The notes beneath the pieces were generated by a model. The model was not told where the DNA came from. It did not search any database and saw nothing but the letters and a program-made list of their open reading frames with translations. Source: Ignatzschineria sp. (GTDB lineage: Bacteria; Pseudomonadota; Gammaproteobacteria; Cardiobacteriales; Wohlfahrtiimonadaceae). From it: DNA of 40,256 nt. The stretch lies in assembly GCA_030150405.1 (NCBI GenBank), contig JASLFU010000027.1, positions 1 through 40,256 on the forward strand, read 5' to 3'. A program made the translations under genes and the position numbers. Below, piece after piece: positions 1 to 8,909 of the stretch. Each line of letters starts with the position of its first letter. Within the stretch, counting starts at the first letter, position 1.

Positions 1-1
1 G

Positions 2-478
2 CTCTGGCGAGATGTGGTGACTGAAGTCTCTAAAGAGTACCCCGATGTGGAGCTCTCCCATCTTTTAGTGGATAACGCCGCTATGCAGCTTGTGCGCGCG
101 CCTAAACAGTTTGATGTGATGTTAACGGGGAATATCTTTGGCGATATCTTATCGGATGAGGCTTCGATGTTAACAGGCTCCATCGGTATGTTGCCCTCTG
201 CTTCGTTAGATGAGAATAATAAAGGGCTTTATGAGCCTATTCATGGCTCGGCTCCCGATATTGCGGGGCAAGACAAAGCTAATCCCTTAGCGACGATTCT
301 CTCTGTAGCGATGATGTTCCGTTACACCTTTAACCGAAATGATATCGCAGAAGAGATTGAAAACGCTGTGAAATCGGTGCTTAAAAAAGGTCTACGCACA
401 GGGGATATTGCTAAAGAGGGTGAAACGATTGTGGGCTGTAAAGCGATGGGCGATGCAGTTTTAGAAGCGTTGCAGTAA
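2..478 (+). CDS. leuB: 3-isopropylmalate dehydrogenase, C-terminal part (5' end outside window)
   Basis: This is the last 158 codons of a LeuB-type beta-decarboxylating dehydrogenase, which oxidises 3-isopropylmalate to 2-oxoisocaproate with NAD in cytoplasmic leucine biosynthesis. The reading frame is open from base 2. It begins LWRDVVTEV and continues with the family block around VDNAAMQLV, then NIFGDILSDEASMLTGSIG, which carries the metal-binding Asp residues. The NAD-binding block follows (GLYEPIHGSAPDIAGQDKANP). The C-terminal helix ends normally at a TAA stop. Only the N-terminal domain is missing, cut off by the window edge. The next gene, asd, starts 46 bases downstream on the same strand. 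LeuB next to Asd is an arrangement I know from other gammaproteobacteria. The identification is secure; tartrate and isocitrate dehydrogenase relatives differ in this block. Confidence 0.96.
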   Translation, partial: LWRDVVTEVSKEYPDVELSHLLVDNAAMQLVRAPKQFDVMLTGNIFGDILSDEASMLTGSIGMLPSASLDENNKGLYEPIHGSAPDIAGQDKANPLATILSVAMMFRYTFNRNDIAEEIENAVKSVLKKGLRTGDIAKEGETIVGCKAMGDAVLEALQ

Positions 479-524
479 TGTGTGAACGTTTATAGATATA
501 TCAATTAAAGTTTAAAGGGACACA

Positions 525-1643
525 ATGAAAAAGATTGGTTTAATTGGTTGGCGTGGAATGGTGGGCTCTGTGTTGATGGAGCGAATGGCTGAAGAGAATG
601 ATTTTAAGGGCATTCACACAACCTTTTTCTCCACCTCAAATGCCGGGGGTCAAGCCCCGGAAGTGGCGGGAAGTTATGAAGCTGCGCTGGCCGATGCTTA
701 TGATTATGAGGCGCTAATGGCGCAAGATATGATCATTAGCTGCCAAGGAGGGGATTATACCTCTGAAGTTTTCGATGAGTTGCGGAAAAAAGGTTGGGAA
801 GGCTACTGGATCGACGCCGCCTCAACGCTACGTATGAATGAGGATGCCACCATTATTCTCGATCCTGTGAATAGTGATGTAATTGAGCGTTCTATCGATC
901 GTGGTATTAAAAACTTTGTAGGGGGGAACTGTACCGTTAGCCTTATGTTGATGGCACTGGGCCCGCTCTTTAAAGAGGGCTTAGTTGAGTGGGCGACCTC
1001 GATGACTTATCAATCTGCTTCGGGAGCTGGAGCTCAAAATATGAAGGAGCTAATTGAGCAGATGGGGGCAATTCATCATGTGGTGAAAGATGAGCTTTCG
1101 AACCCTGCAAGTTCCATTTTAACGCTCGATCGGATGATTACAGAATCATTTACTAGCTCTGATTATCCTAAAGAGCGTTTTGGTGTTCCGTTAGCGGGCA
1201 GTTTAATCCCCTGGATCGATACAGAGCTTGAAAATGGGCAGAGCCGTGAAGAGTGGAAGGCGATGGCAGAGACAAATAAGCTCCTTCAGCTTGAGAGAGA
1301 AGTGCCGATCGATGGTACCTGTGTCCGTGTGGGGGCGATGCGTTGTCACTCACAAGCTTTAAATTTAAAGTTAACTAAAGATCTGCCGATGAGCGATATT
1401 GAGCAGCTTCTAGCGGAAGGCAATGATTGGGTGAAGGTCATTCCTAATCATCGTGAGGTGACAATGGAAGAGCTTACACCGGCTAAAGTCTCCGGCACGC
1501 TCTCTATTCCTGTGGGGCGCTTAAGAAAGATGAATTTAGGGCCACAATTTTTAAATGCATTTACCGTAGGCGATCAGCTCCTTTGGGGGGCAGCAGAGCC
1601 ACTTCGCCGAATGTTAAATATCTTATTAGAGCGTGAAAATTAA
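525..1643 (+). CDS. asd: Aspartate-semialdehyde dehydrogenase
   Basis: Asd reduces L-aspartyl-4-phosphate to aspartate 4-semialdehyde with NADPH. This is the branch-point step for lysine/diaminopimelate, threonine and methionine synthesis in the cytoplasm. The 372-residue product is close to the E. coli enzyme length (367). The N-terminal Rossmann segment GLIGWRGMVGSVLM (5-18) is followed by the catalytic block FVGGNCTVSLML, which places the nucleophilic cysteine at C136. The substrate/base block VRVGAMRCHSQALN places R268 and H275. The segment TYQSASGAGAQNM (161-173) is also typical of the gammaproteobacterial form. The ATG follows AAAGGGACACA, a reasonable ribosome binding site. It lies 46 bases after leuB and may be co-transcribed with it. 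A strong hairpin about 115 bases downstream ends the unit. Confidence 0.97.
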   Translation: MKKIGLIGWRGMVGSVLMERMAEENDFKGIHTTFFSTSNAGGQAPEVAGSYEAALADAYDYEALMAQDMIISCQGGDYTSEVFDELRKKGWEGYWIDAASTLRMNEDATIILDPVNSDVIERSIDRGIKNFVGGNCTVSLMLMALGPLFKEGLVEWATSMTYQSASGAGAQNMKELIEQMGAIHHVVKDELSNPASSILTLDRMITESFTSSDYPKERFGVPLAGSLIPWIDTELENGQSREEWKAMAETNKLLQLEREVPIDGTCVRVGAMRCHSQALNLKLTKDLPMSDIEQLLAEGNDWVKVIPNHREVTMEELTPAKVSGTLSIPVGRLRKMNLGPQFLNAFTVGDQLLWGAAEPLRRMLNILLEREN

Positions 1644-1756
1644 CGCTTAGTCAGCGAAAAGCGAAGATACGTAACGGCATTTAATGTTTTAAGTGGGTGA
1701 ATGGGTGAATTCAATTTCACTCTATTAGTTAGCTCTCTTTGTTAGCTTAAGTGTGT

Positions 1757-1784
1757 AAGGCCTCTTTGGAGGCCTTCTTCTATT
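1757..1784 (+). terminator. Probable intrinsic terminator after asd
   Basis: An 8-bp perfect inverted repeat, AAGGCCTC (1757-1764) and GAGGCCTT (1769-1776), encloses a TTTG loop. It is followed by CTTCTTCTATT, which is pyrimidine-rich but not a pure T run. It lies between asd and epmA. Confidence 0.65.
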
Positions 1785-1817
1785 GAATAAGGAATTTTAA
1801 GGATATTTCACGGAGCG

Positions 1818-2807
1818 ATGGCAGAAAAACTTCAGCAAACCTCTTCAGATAAAGAGCTCTCTAAGGCAGAGATTGTTGCAAGCCGAGCAGAGATTTTTCG
1901 GAACATTCGGGAGTATTTTTACAAGGAAGATGTGATCGAGGTTGATACCCCGATCATGAGTCAATTTGGTAATCCTGATCCTGCGCTGTTAAATTTTGTG
2001 AGTCAATTTAATGGCCCAGGGGCGCTTTATAAAGCGGAGACTTTCTTAATCACATCGCCGGAATATCATATGAAACGGCTATTAGCAGAGGGTGTGGGCT
2101 CTTGTTACTATTTAGGCAAAGTTTTTCGGGATGGGGAGCTAAGTCCCCGGCATAATCCTGAATTTACCATGCTTGAATGGTATCGCGTAGCGTACGATCT
2201 TGCCCAATTGATGGATGAGGTGGTTAAGCTTATTCAATACCTTGTAGAAGAGCCCTTAGAGGTAGAGTATTTCACCTATCGGGACGCTTTTAAAACCATT
2301 TTAGGCATCGACCCTTTCTTGCTCGATCTCCCAGAGCTTGAAGCGTTTATTGCCAAGTCGGGGATTGAGATCACTTTTGATTTTAGAACGAAAGATGAAG
2401 CGCTCGATCTGATTGTCTCACATCTTATCGAGCCTGCTTTTGATCCAGATAAGATCACATTACTCTCGGAATATCCTGCAAGCCAAGCTTCCCTTTCTCA
2501 GATTGTGGAGAAGGATGGGGTCTATATCGGTAAGCGTTTTGAGGCTTATTGGCAGGGTTTAGAGCTTGCGAATGGTTATGAAGAACTCACCCAAAGTTGT
2601 GAACAGAAAGCACGCTTTATGATCGAAAATGAGGAGCGGCAGCTCTTTGGAATGAAGCCTGTTCCCATCGATACTTTACTGCTTGAAGTGCTCAATGATC
2701 TGCCATTTTGTAGCGGCGTAGCCTTAGGGGTTGATCGTTTATTGATGGCGAAAAAAAGGATCACCGATATTAATCAGGTGATCCCTTTTGGTTTTGAAAG
2801 TGCCTAG
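1818..2807 (+). CDS. epmA: Elongation factor P--(R)-beta-lysine ligase (EpmA/PoxA/GenX)
   Basis: EpmA is a truncated class II lysyl-tRNA-synthetase homologue that attaches (R)-beta-lysine to a conserved lysine of elongation factor P. The modified factor rescues ribosomes stalled on polyproline. The 329-residue product matches the E. coli length (325) and lacks an anticodon-binding domain. Class II motif 2 spans about residues 79-123 (SPEYHMKRLL, then FRDGELSPRHNPEFTMLEWYR). Motif 3 is at the C-terminus (SGVALGVDRLLM, with GVDR at 304-307). The central PASQASLSQI and ELANGYEELT blocks are family-specific. A GGAG sits only two bases before the ATG and an AAGGA fourteen bases before it, so the ribosome binding site is weak. 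The protein start nevertheless aligns with known EpmA. Its usual partners, efp and epmB, are not in the window. Confidence 0.95.
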   Translation: MAEKLQQTSSDKELSKAEIVASRAEIFRNIREYFYKEDVIEVDTPIMSQFGNPDPALLNFVSQFNGPGALYKAETFLITSPEYHMKRLLAEGVGSCYYLGKVFRDGELSPRHNPEFTMLEWYRVAYDLAQLMDEVVKLIQYLVEEPLEVEYFTYRDAFKTILGIDPFLLDLPELEAFIAKSGIEITFDFRTKDEALDLIVSHLIEPAFDPDKITLLSEYPASQASLSQIVEKDGVYIGKRFEAYWQGLELANGYEELTQSCEQKARFMIENEERQLFGMKPVPIDTLLLEVLNDLPFCSGVALGVDRLLMAKKRITDINQVIPFGFESA

Positions 2808-2902
2808 CTGAAAATGACCCAATGAAGAAGTCCAAGCTTATGGTTATGGCGCTAAAATCGCCCTCGTTTAGGCATTATTAGCTTTATTATCTTCTCATTA
2901 TC

Positions 2903-3394
2903 TTACTCTGAGGGTTTCTCTTTCCGTTGGGCTTTATCAAAAGCTAAGCGAGAGTTTAAGCGTAAAATAGCATTATCATGGCGACGCTGATCCGTTTCGT
3001 TACGAATCTCTAACGGAGGAACGGGGGTCGGCGTGCCATTATCGTTAATCGCAACCATCGTAAAGTAACAGCTATTGGTGTGGCGAACCTCACGGGTTTT
3101 GATATTTTTTGCTTCTACACGAATGCCCACCTCCATTGAGGTACGTCCAACGTAGTTGATATTAGCGTGGAAAGTAACAAGCTCTTGTACATAGATCGGC
3201 TCTTTAAAGACCACTTTATCCACCGATAGGGTGACCACATAGGTTCCCGCATACTGGCTCGCACAGGCGTAAGCCACTTGGTCGAGGAGTTTTAAAATAT
3301 GTCCCCCATGGATATTCCCCGAGAAGTTAACCATATCGGGGGTCATTAAAATAGTCATGGAGAGTTCGCGGGTAGGGGTTTTCTTGTCTATCAT
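2903..3394 (-). CDS. Acyl-CoA thioesterase, hotdog fold (YciA/BACH type)
   Basis: This is a single-hotdog acyl-CoA thioesterase of 163 residues, which would hydrolyse acyl-CoA to free acid plus CoA in the cytoplasm. The family signature is clear: MVNFSGNIHGGHILKLLDQVAY places the conserved N23 and the presumed catalytic D38, with the GGH turn at 30-32. The strands TLSVDKVVFKEPI and NYVGRTSMEVGI follow, as in YciA and the cytosolic acyl-CoA hydrolase family. The C-terminal 25 residues are charged and probably flexible. It is convergent with epmA and about 250 bases upstream of the divergent uvrD, so it looks monocistronic. The chain-length preference cannot be read from sequence. The start is the ATG at 3394, preceded by an AAAAGAGATAAC stretch acting as a weak ribosome binding site. 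Confidence 0.88.
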   Translation of the reverse strand: MIDKKTPTRELSMTILMTPDMVNFSGNIHGGHILKLLDQVAYACASQYAGTYVVTLSVDKVVFKEPIYVQELVTFHANINYVGRTSMEVGIRVEAKNIKTREVRHTNSCYFTMVAINDNGTPTPVPPLEIRNETDQRRHDNAILRLNSRLAFDKAQRKEKPSE

Positions 3395-3645
3395 TTTGTT
3401 ATCTCTTTTCTACTCAATAAAAGGTATAATCCCCCTTCATTATAGGGATATTTTTGGGAATCTCTCAACTAATCGATAATTATTCCTTCGATTTTTCATA
3501 ATCTATCAAATCCCCCGTAATTCCAAAGTTATACGAAAAATGATTCCCGCTGGAAGCGAGTAAAAATAGTCGAGATAGAGAGCTAAAGGGCTCTTTTGAA
3601 AGAGATCTATTGAATAAAAATTACCACAAGAATCTGCAAAATATT

Positions 3646-5862
3646 ATGAGTTATCTAGAGAATTTAAACGAAAGGCAATTTGAAGCAGTAACCGCACCAT
3701 TAGGCCCTGTACGGGTATTAGCGGGGGCAGGATCAGGGAAGACACGGGTGCTGATTTCCCGTATTGCGTGGCTTTTAAATACCGGGCAGTGTGCTCCCTA
3801 TTCGATTCTTGCGGTGACCTTTACGAATAAAGCAGCTTTTGAGATGCGCACACGTCTTGAGGATCAATTAACTCTCTCGATGCGGGGCATGTGGATTGGA
3901 ACTTTCCACTCCTTGTGTCATCGAATGTTACGCATGCATGCCCGAGAAGCCGGCCTTATTGAGAACTTTCAGATTATGGATAGTGATGACCAAACGCGTC
4001 TCTGTCGCCGAATTATTCGGGCAAAAGGTTTAGATGAGAAGGTCTATCCCCCCAAAATGTTGGCGAGCTTTATCAATGGGCATAAAGATGAAGGGCGCAG
4101 AGCTGAGCACATTGAGGTGCATCATGGCGATGCGCTCACCTATAATCTTGTGGAGCTCTATCGTGATTATCAAGCGGTCTGCGAGCAGTCGGGATTAGTG
4201 GATTTTGCTGAGATTCTCCTTCGTACATTGGAGCTTTTGCGCAATAATCTTCCGCTCTTAAAGCATTATCAGGATCGATTTGAATTTATTCTTGTGGATG
4301 AATTTCAGGACACCAATAGTGTGCAATATGCGTGGTTACAACTCTTAGCCAATAAGCATCAGCGCTTATTTGTGGTGGGGGATGATGATCAATCGATCTA
4401 TGGTTGGCGAGGGGCAAAGATTGAGAATATTCTCCATTTTGATCAAGATTTTCCCGATGCCACAACTATCCGCCTAGAGCAGAATTACCGTTCTACAAAA
4501 GCGATTTTAGAGGCGGCAAATACGGTGATTGCTAAAAACTCTGAGCGGTTAGATAAAAAGCTCTGGACGGAGAATGACTCCTCTCAACCTATTATTGTCT
4601 ATCGAGGGACTGACGGTTATGACGAGGCGCGTTTTGTCGTGGAAACGATAAAAGAGACCTTAGATAAAGGGGGCGTTAAAAAGTCGGATATTGCGATTCT
4701 CTATCGTTCAAATGCGCAATCACGAGTTTTTGAAGAGTTCTTTTTGCGGGCGCAGATTCCTTATCGAGTATATGGGGGCTTGCGCTTCTTCGATCGTGCG
4801 GAGATTAAAGATATCATGGCTTATCTGCGCATGGTTGTGAATCCTCATGATGATGTCTCTTTAGAGAGAAGCATGACCACTCCCCCTAAAGGGATAGGGC
4901 AGGCAACAATTGAGCGGGTTCGAGAGTATGCAGCGCAAAATAGTTGCTCCTTATGGGATGCGTTGCAATTACTTTTAGAGAGCCAAACTTTAACGACACG
5001 CGCCCAAAATGTTCTCTTAGCGTATAGCGAACAGATTCATGATCTTCGTGCTCAGATTGAGGAGATGGCGCTCGATCAGTTCTTTGCCTATGCGATCGAG
5101 GCAAGTAATCTTAAGCCGCACTATCAGAAGGAGCCGATGAATCGGGGGGAAGATCGTATTGATAACTTAAATGAGCTCATCACAGCGGCAGAATATTTTA
5201 TGAAGGGGGATCAGATTGAGCTCGCCTTTATCGAAGAGCCGATCGATATGAAATCGCTCACTTCCTTTGAACAGTTAGAAGCCTTTATGGGGCAAACGAG
5301 TCTCGATTCAAGCGATAATCAGGCGGATATCGATGAAGATAGCGTACAGCTGATGACTCTCCATGCCTCAAAGGGGCTTGAGTTCCCCATCGTCTTTTTA
5401 GTGGGGATGGAGGATGGAATTTTTCCGAGTGATGCCGCCGTTAATGAGGTGGGGCGGATTGAAGAGGAGCGCCGTTTAGCCTATGTGGGAATTACTCGGG
5501 CAGAGGAGAAGCTCTATATGACAGGGGCAGAGCGCCGGATGATCTATGGAAAGACACTGCACCTACCACCTTCGCGATTCTTACGGGATATCCCGGGGCA
5601 TTTAATTGAGGAGATTGGACCTGCGATCGATATTCGCCCAGTGCAGACGCAAAGTGTTGCTGCTCGTACTCGAAACACCCATGCGCTGAATGATCAGGTG
5701 GAAGGGTATAAGATCGGGCAATTGGTGGAGCACGCAAAATTTGGGGAAGGGGTTATTTTGGGGTTTGAAGGTAGCGGACCAAGTACTCGAGTAATTGTGG
5801 AGTTCGCCAATAGCGGGCGTAAGGTTTTAGTCTTAAGTTATGCACGGCTTACGATTTTATAA
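3646..5862 (+). CDS. uvrD: DNA helicase II
   Basis: UvrD is the 3'-5' SF1 helicase of nucleotide excision repair and methyl-directed mismatch repair. The 738-residue product lines up along its whole length with E. coli UvrD (720). Motifs in order are LNERQFEAV (Q motif), AGAGSGKTRVL (Walker A, residues 26-33), AVTFTNKAA (Ia), GTFHSL (Ib), LVDEFQDTN (Walker B, about 218-224), VGDDDQSIYGWRGA (III), LEQNYRST (IV), LMTLHASKGLEF (V) and AYVGITRAE (VI). The C-terminal GYKIGQLVEHAKFGEGVI segment is the Tudor-like RNA-polymerase-binding domain, which is intact. I place the start at ATG 3646 because MSYLENLNERQ aligns with the start of UvrD. An in-frame TTG at 3610 with a weak AAAGAGA upstream would add twelve residues. 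No LexA-like CTG-N10-CAG box is evident upstream. Confidence 0.95.
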   Translation: MSYLENLNERQFEAVTAPLGPVRVLAGAGSGKTRVLISRIAWLLNTGQCAPYSILAVTFTNKAAFEMRTRLEDQLTLSMRGMWIGTFHSLCHRMLRMHAREAGLIENFQIMDSDDQTRLCRRIIRAKGLDEKVYPPKMLASFINGHKDEGRRAEHIEVHHGDALTYNLVELYRDYQAVCEQSGLVDFAEILLRTLELLRNNLPLLKHYQDRFEFILVDEFQDTNSVQYAWLQLLANKHQRLFVVGDDDQSIYGWRGAKIENILHFDQDFPDATTIRLEQNYRSTKAILEAANTVIAKNSERLDKKLWTENDSSQPIIVYRGTDGYDEARFVVETIKETLDKGGVKKSDIAILYRSNAQSRVFEEFFLRAQIPYRVYGGLRFFDRAEIKDIMAYLRMVVNPHDDVSLERSMTTPPKGIGQATIERVREYAAQNSCSLWDALQLLLESQTLTTRAQNVLLAYSEQIHDLRAQIEEMALDQFFAYAIEASNLKPHYQKEPMNRGEDRIDNLNELITAAEYFMKGDQIELAFIEEPIDMKSLTSFEQLEAFMGQTSLDSSDNQADIDEDSVQLMTLHASKGLEFPIVFLVGMEDGIFPSDAAVNEVGRIEEERRLAYVGITRAEEKLYMTGAERRMIYGKTLHLPPSRFLRDIPGHLIEEIGPAIDIRPVQTQSVAARTRNTHALNDQVEGYKIGQLVEHAKFGEGVILGFEGSGPSTRVIVEFANSGRKVLVLSYARLTIL

Positions 5863-5979
5863 GGGTAATCCGATTTTTGATAATTCCCAATAATTAAAGA
5901 GCCGCTGCTATATTTAATTAAGAAACAATAAAAGAGGGCGTATTCAGCGCCTTTTCTTACTAAATTTAGGGGAAGGATT

Positions 5980-7002
5980 ATGGCTACATTTAAAGCGTTA
6001 CTATTGGAGAATATTGCAGCAAATAAGGGGGAGACTACCGATGTTTGCTGCACTTTAGAGGAGCTTTCGCTGGCGGATCTTAAAAAAGAAACGGGCGATA
6101 CATTAGTGGCTATCGATTACTCCACACTCAATTATAAAGATGCTTTAGCGGTGACTAATCGAGGTAAGATCGCCCGTCGTTTACCGATGATCCCGGGAAT
6201 CGATTTTGCAGGAACGGTGTTGGAAACCACGCCGGAAAGCAGGTTGAGTGTGGGCGATAAGGTGTTAATGAATGGTTACGGTTTAAGCGAGGATCATTGG
6301 GGCGGTTTTTCTGAGCTCGCTTATGTCGATTCTGCTAAATTACTGCCGCTTCCCCAAAATATGAGTACTTACGAGGCGATGTCTTACGGAACGGCAGGTT
6401 ATACGGCAGCGCTCTCTGTATTAGCGTTATTAGAGCATCAAGTGACGCAATCAGCAGGCGAGATCTTAGTCTCTGGTGCATCGGGCGGAGTGGGGATGGT
6501 GGCGATCATGCTGCTCAAAGCGTTGGGGTACTCCCCAGTGGCTTTAAGTTCAAAAATGGAAGAGGCGGCTTTCTTTAAAGAGATCGGAGCGATAAGGATT
6601 GAAGATGCACGCCCCTATTATGAGCAGGGTAGAGCGCTTGCAAAAGCTAAATGGGCGGGAGCGATCGATGTAGTGGGATCGCACACCTTAGCGAATATAT
6701 TGTCGGAAGTTCAATATGGCGGGGTTGTGACAGCGTGCGGTTTAGCTCAAGGGATGGAGCTTCCAACCACAGTAGCCCCCTTTATTTTACGGGGTATTAC
6801 ATTAGTGGGGATCGATTCCGTACAAGCGCCGATGACTCAGCGAGAGCGGGCTTGGGAGCTTTTAAGTAAAACCCTTGATCCTCAAGTGATGGCGAATTTA
6901 GTGGAGATGATTACTCTCGAAGAGATTCCAGCGATCAGTAATAAGATGTTAGCCGGTGAGATTAAAGGTCGCTTTGTAGTAAAAATAGGCGGAGCGAAAT
7001 AG
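5980..7002 (+). CDS. acuI: Acrylyl-CoA reductase (AcuI/YhdH), MDR superfamily
   Basis: This is a 340-residue zinc-independent medium-chain reductase of the YhdH/AcuI group. In characterised members it reduces toxic acryloyl-CoA to propionyl-CoA with NADPH. It matches E. coli YhdH (324) in the YKDALAVTNRGKI block (53-64), in PGIDFAGTV (72-80) and in the characteristic NGYGLSEDHWGGFSELA stretch (98-114). The Rossmann motif GASGGVG at 166-172 binds NADPH. No structural-zinc cysteine cluster is present, as expected for this group. A GGGGAAGG ribosome binding site precedes the ATG. It is transcribed alone, with uvrD 117 bases upstream and a convergent flavin reductase downstream. The substrate is inferred from family membership. 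No dimethylsulfoniopropionate or 3-hydroxypropionate genes are visible, so a general detoxification role is equally possible. Confidence 0.85.
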   Translation: MATFKALLLENIAANKGETTDVCCTLEELSLADLKKETGDTLVAIDYSTLNYKDALAVTNRGKIARRLPMIPGIDFAGTVLETTPESRLSVGDKVLMNGYGLSEDHWGGFSELAYVDSAKLLPLPQNMSTYEAMSYGTAGYTAALSVLALLEHQVTQSAGEILVSGASGGVGMVAIMLLKALGYSPVALSSKMEEAAFFKEIGAIRIEDARPYYEQGRALAKAKWAGAIDVVGSHTLANILSEVQYGGVVTACGLAQGMELPTTVAPFILRGITLVGIDSVQAPMTQRERAWELLSKTLDPQVMANLVEMITLEEIPAISNKMLAGEIKGRFVVKIGGAK

Positions 7003-7047
7003 CTTAAAAAGAAGGGGCGAGAATACACAAGGGAGAGAGTGAAAAGG

Positions 7048-7584
7048 TTACTCCTCCTCTTTAATCTCCCGGGGAAGGCGGTGAAAACGGCGGGCGAAGT
7101 AGACTAAGCCATCACCACTGTCGCGCTGAATAATCTCATCAAGTTCAACAATTAAAAGAGAGTGGGTGCCGACTTCATGCACGGCGACAATAGTTCCCTC
7201 AAGATTTGCAAGAGCGCCCTCTAAAATAGGCAGGTCGAATTTTCCTCTTTTAAAAGGAAACTTCTCAAACCGTTCGCTCATGGTGGTGCGATGCATGCCG
7301 GCAAAATGTTCCGCAATCTCGATCTGAGTACTGGCTAAAATATTTACTGCTAATTTTCGATTGGCCTTAAAAACGGGATTTGTCCCACTATTACGATTAA
7401 TAGAGACTAGAATTGTTGGCGGGGTATCGGTAATTGAGGTGACGGCTGTTGCTGTAAGCCCTACCATGCCTGCGGGCCCATCTGTAGTGATGACATTAAC
7501 CGCCGCAGAGAGAGAGGCCATCGCATTTCTAAAAGATTTTTTGGCATCTTCGTGGTGTAGGTCATAAATTTCTGTTTTGCTCAT
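7048..7584 (-). CDS. HpaC-like NAD(P)H:flavin oxidoreductase
   Basis: This 178-residue flavin reductase-like protein is very close in pattern to E. coli HpaC, the reductase partner of the two-component 4-hydroxyphenylacetate 3-monooxygenase. FRNAMASLSAAVNVITTDGP near residue 18, LTATAVTSITDTPPTILVSIN in the flavin-binding core and LVYFARRFHRL near the C-terminus all correspond to HpaC. Such proteins supply free reduced FMN or FAD to a separate oxygenase in the cytoplasm. No HpaB-type oxygenase lies nearby, so the partner is unknown and the gene is an orphan here. The upstream neighbour on this strand is an ABC export operon ending in a strong terminator at 7698-7749, so the flavin reductase probably has its own promoter in 7585-7697. 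Its start has a GGAGAGGAG stretch just before the ATG. Confidence 0.87.
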   Translation of the reverse strand: MSKTEIYDLHHEDAKKSFRNAMASLSAAVNVITTDGPAGMVGLTATAVTSITDTPPTILVSINRNSGTNPVFKANRKLAVNILASTQIEIAEHFAGMHRTTMSERFEKFPFKRGKFDLPILEGALANLEGTIVAVHEVGTHSLLIVELDEIIQRDSGDGLVYFARRFHRLPREIKEEE

Positions 7585-7697
7585 CTCCTCTCCTTTTATC
7601 TTAATTTTTCCTTTAACAGTCTATCTATTTGAGAATAGTTTGCAATAAGGTGCGTAATTCCTCCCTCCCTTCTTTAAAGTTACGCTTTTAAATTTTC

Positions 7698-7749
7698 ATA
7701 AAAATCCCGGGAAGTTTAGGCACGTTGTGCGTTACGAATCTTCCCGGGA
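7698..7749 (-). terminator. Intrinsic terminator of the ABC export operon
   Basis: A 10-bp perfect inverted repeat, TCCCGGGAAG (7705-7714) and CTTCCCGGGA (7740-7749), encloses a smaller GCAC-GTT-GTGC hairpin. Read on the minus strand it is followed by TTTTT, as expected for a terminator just past the permease stop codon. Confidence 0.85.
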
Positions 7750-7781
7750 GTTGCTAAGCTATGAGTGGTTACCCTTATGCT

Positions 7782-8909
7782 TTATGCCATTTTTCCGATA
7801 GTATTTCTAAAGCGTTTAAGAGAAAAGGCAAAGAGAAATGCGCCAATAATAAAGAGTGCAAGGAAAGGTTTCCAGACGATGGAGAAACCTGCACCTCTAA
7901 AGAGGATCGCTTGCCCAATCTCCACAAAGTGGGTGGTGGGGGCAATCAGCATAATATTTTGCACTAATTCTGGCATCGATTCTCGGGGAGTCATTCCTCC
8001 TGAGAGGAGCTGTAAGGGGATTAAGACGAGAATCATCAACATTCCAAATTGGGGCATATTACGCGCCAGAGTTGCAAGGTAGATCCCCATCGATGTGGTC
8101 GCAAAAAGGTGGAGAATGGTTCCTAGCATAAAGAGCGTAACAGAGCCAGCAACAGGGACTTTAAGTATGCCTTGCACCACAAAGGTGAGTGAAAGCATCG
8201 ACGCAGCCAACACCACCAAACCCATCGACCACACTTTAGAGAGCATAATCTCTGCTGGTGTAAGGGGCATCACTAAGAGATGTTCAATCGTCCCCCGCTC
8301 CCGTTCCCGAATGAGCGCCGCTCCCGTTAAGATAATAGAGATTAAGGTGATAAGATTCACCACCTCAATGAGCGAGCCAAACCATGCCTGTGTAAGATTA
8401 GGGTTAAAGCGCATCCGCTCATTTAAATTCACAGGGTAACTCGGTTTCTCTTTCCGTTTGTTGAGGAATTCTTGAATCTCCTCATTTAAAATTTGGGAGA
8501 TAATCACATTCCCCGAAAAGGCCTGGGAGATACGGGTAGAATCGATGTTAAGCTGCAATGCGGGCTGTTTGTTGGCTAAAAGATCCCGTTGAAAATTCGC
8601 CGGAATATTGAGCGCAAAGGTATATTTCCCCCGATCCATCCCCGCATCCATCTCATAGAGATTAATATTGTGGGGATGTGTAAAGTGGGGCGGATAAAAG
8701 GCCATATTGAGCCGATTTGAAAGGGCAGAGTGATCCTCATCCACAAAGGCGATAGAGGCATTTTGCAAGCCATCGGGCACTGCTGTGGCTGATGTATAGA
8801 CCGAGACCGTAAAGGTAAAGCCAATAAGTACCAGCATGATCGGGTCCCGTACTAAGCTCCAGAGCTCTTTAACACCAAGTTGATAGATATTGGAGATCTT
8901 CTTTAACAT
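7782..8909 (-). CDS. ABC-2 type inner-membrane permease (YhhJ-like)
   Basis: This is a 375-residue permease of the ABC2 membrane family, the last gene of a three-gene export operon. One transmembrane helix lies near residues 24-45 (DPIMLVLIGFTFTVSVYTSA). A large periplasmic domain follows (about 46-175) and contains the NIPANFQRDL block typical of this family. Five or six helices fill the C-terminal half (about 180-370), including the RERERGTIEHLLVMPLTPAEI cytoplasmic segment found in most ABC-2 exporters. Its ATG directly follows the stop codon of the upstream ATPase gene (TAAATG), which indicates translational coupling. With the double-ATPase and HlyD-type proteins it would form a tripartite exporter comparable to E. 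coli YhiI-RbbA-YhhJ. No outer-membrane TolC-type gene is adjacent. The exported compound is unknown. Confidence 0.9.
   Translation of the reverse strand: MLKKISNIYQLGVKELWSLVRDPIMLVLIGFTFTVSVYTSATAVPDGLQNASIAFVDEDHSALSNRLNMAFYPPHFTHPHNINLYEMDAGMDRGKYTFALNIPANFQRDLLANKQPALQLNIDSTRISQAFSGNVIISQILNEEIQEFLNKRKEKPSYPVNLNERMRFNPNLTQAWFGSLIEVVNLITLISIILTGAALIRERERGTIEHLLVMPLTPAEIMLSKVWSMGLVVLAASMLSLTFVVQGILKVPVAGSVTLFMLGTILHLFATTSMGIYLATLARNMPQFGMLMILVLIPLQLLSGGMTPRESMPELVQNIMLIAPTTHFVEIGQAILFRGAGFSIVWKPFLALFIIGAFLFAFSLKRFRNTIGKMA

Noticed and set aside
3579..3597. Hairpin AGAGC-TAAAGG-GCTCT followed by TTTT just before uvrD
   Set aside because: The stem is only five base pairs and lies upstream of a gene it would block. 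It is too weak to call as a terminator or attenuator.
7765..8439. Two plus-strand open frames of 105 and 114 codons opposite the YhhJ-like gene
   Set aside because: They are antisense to a permease with a recognisable family pattern, and their translations show no domain or signal.
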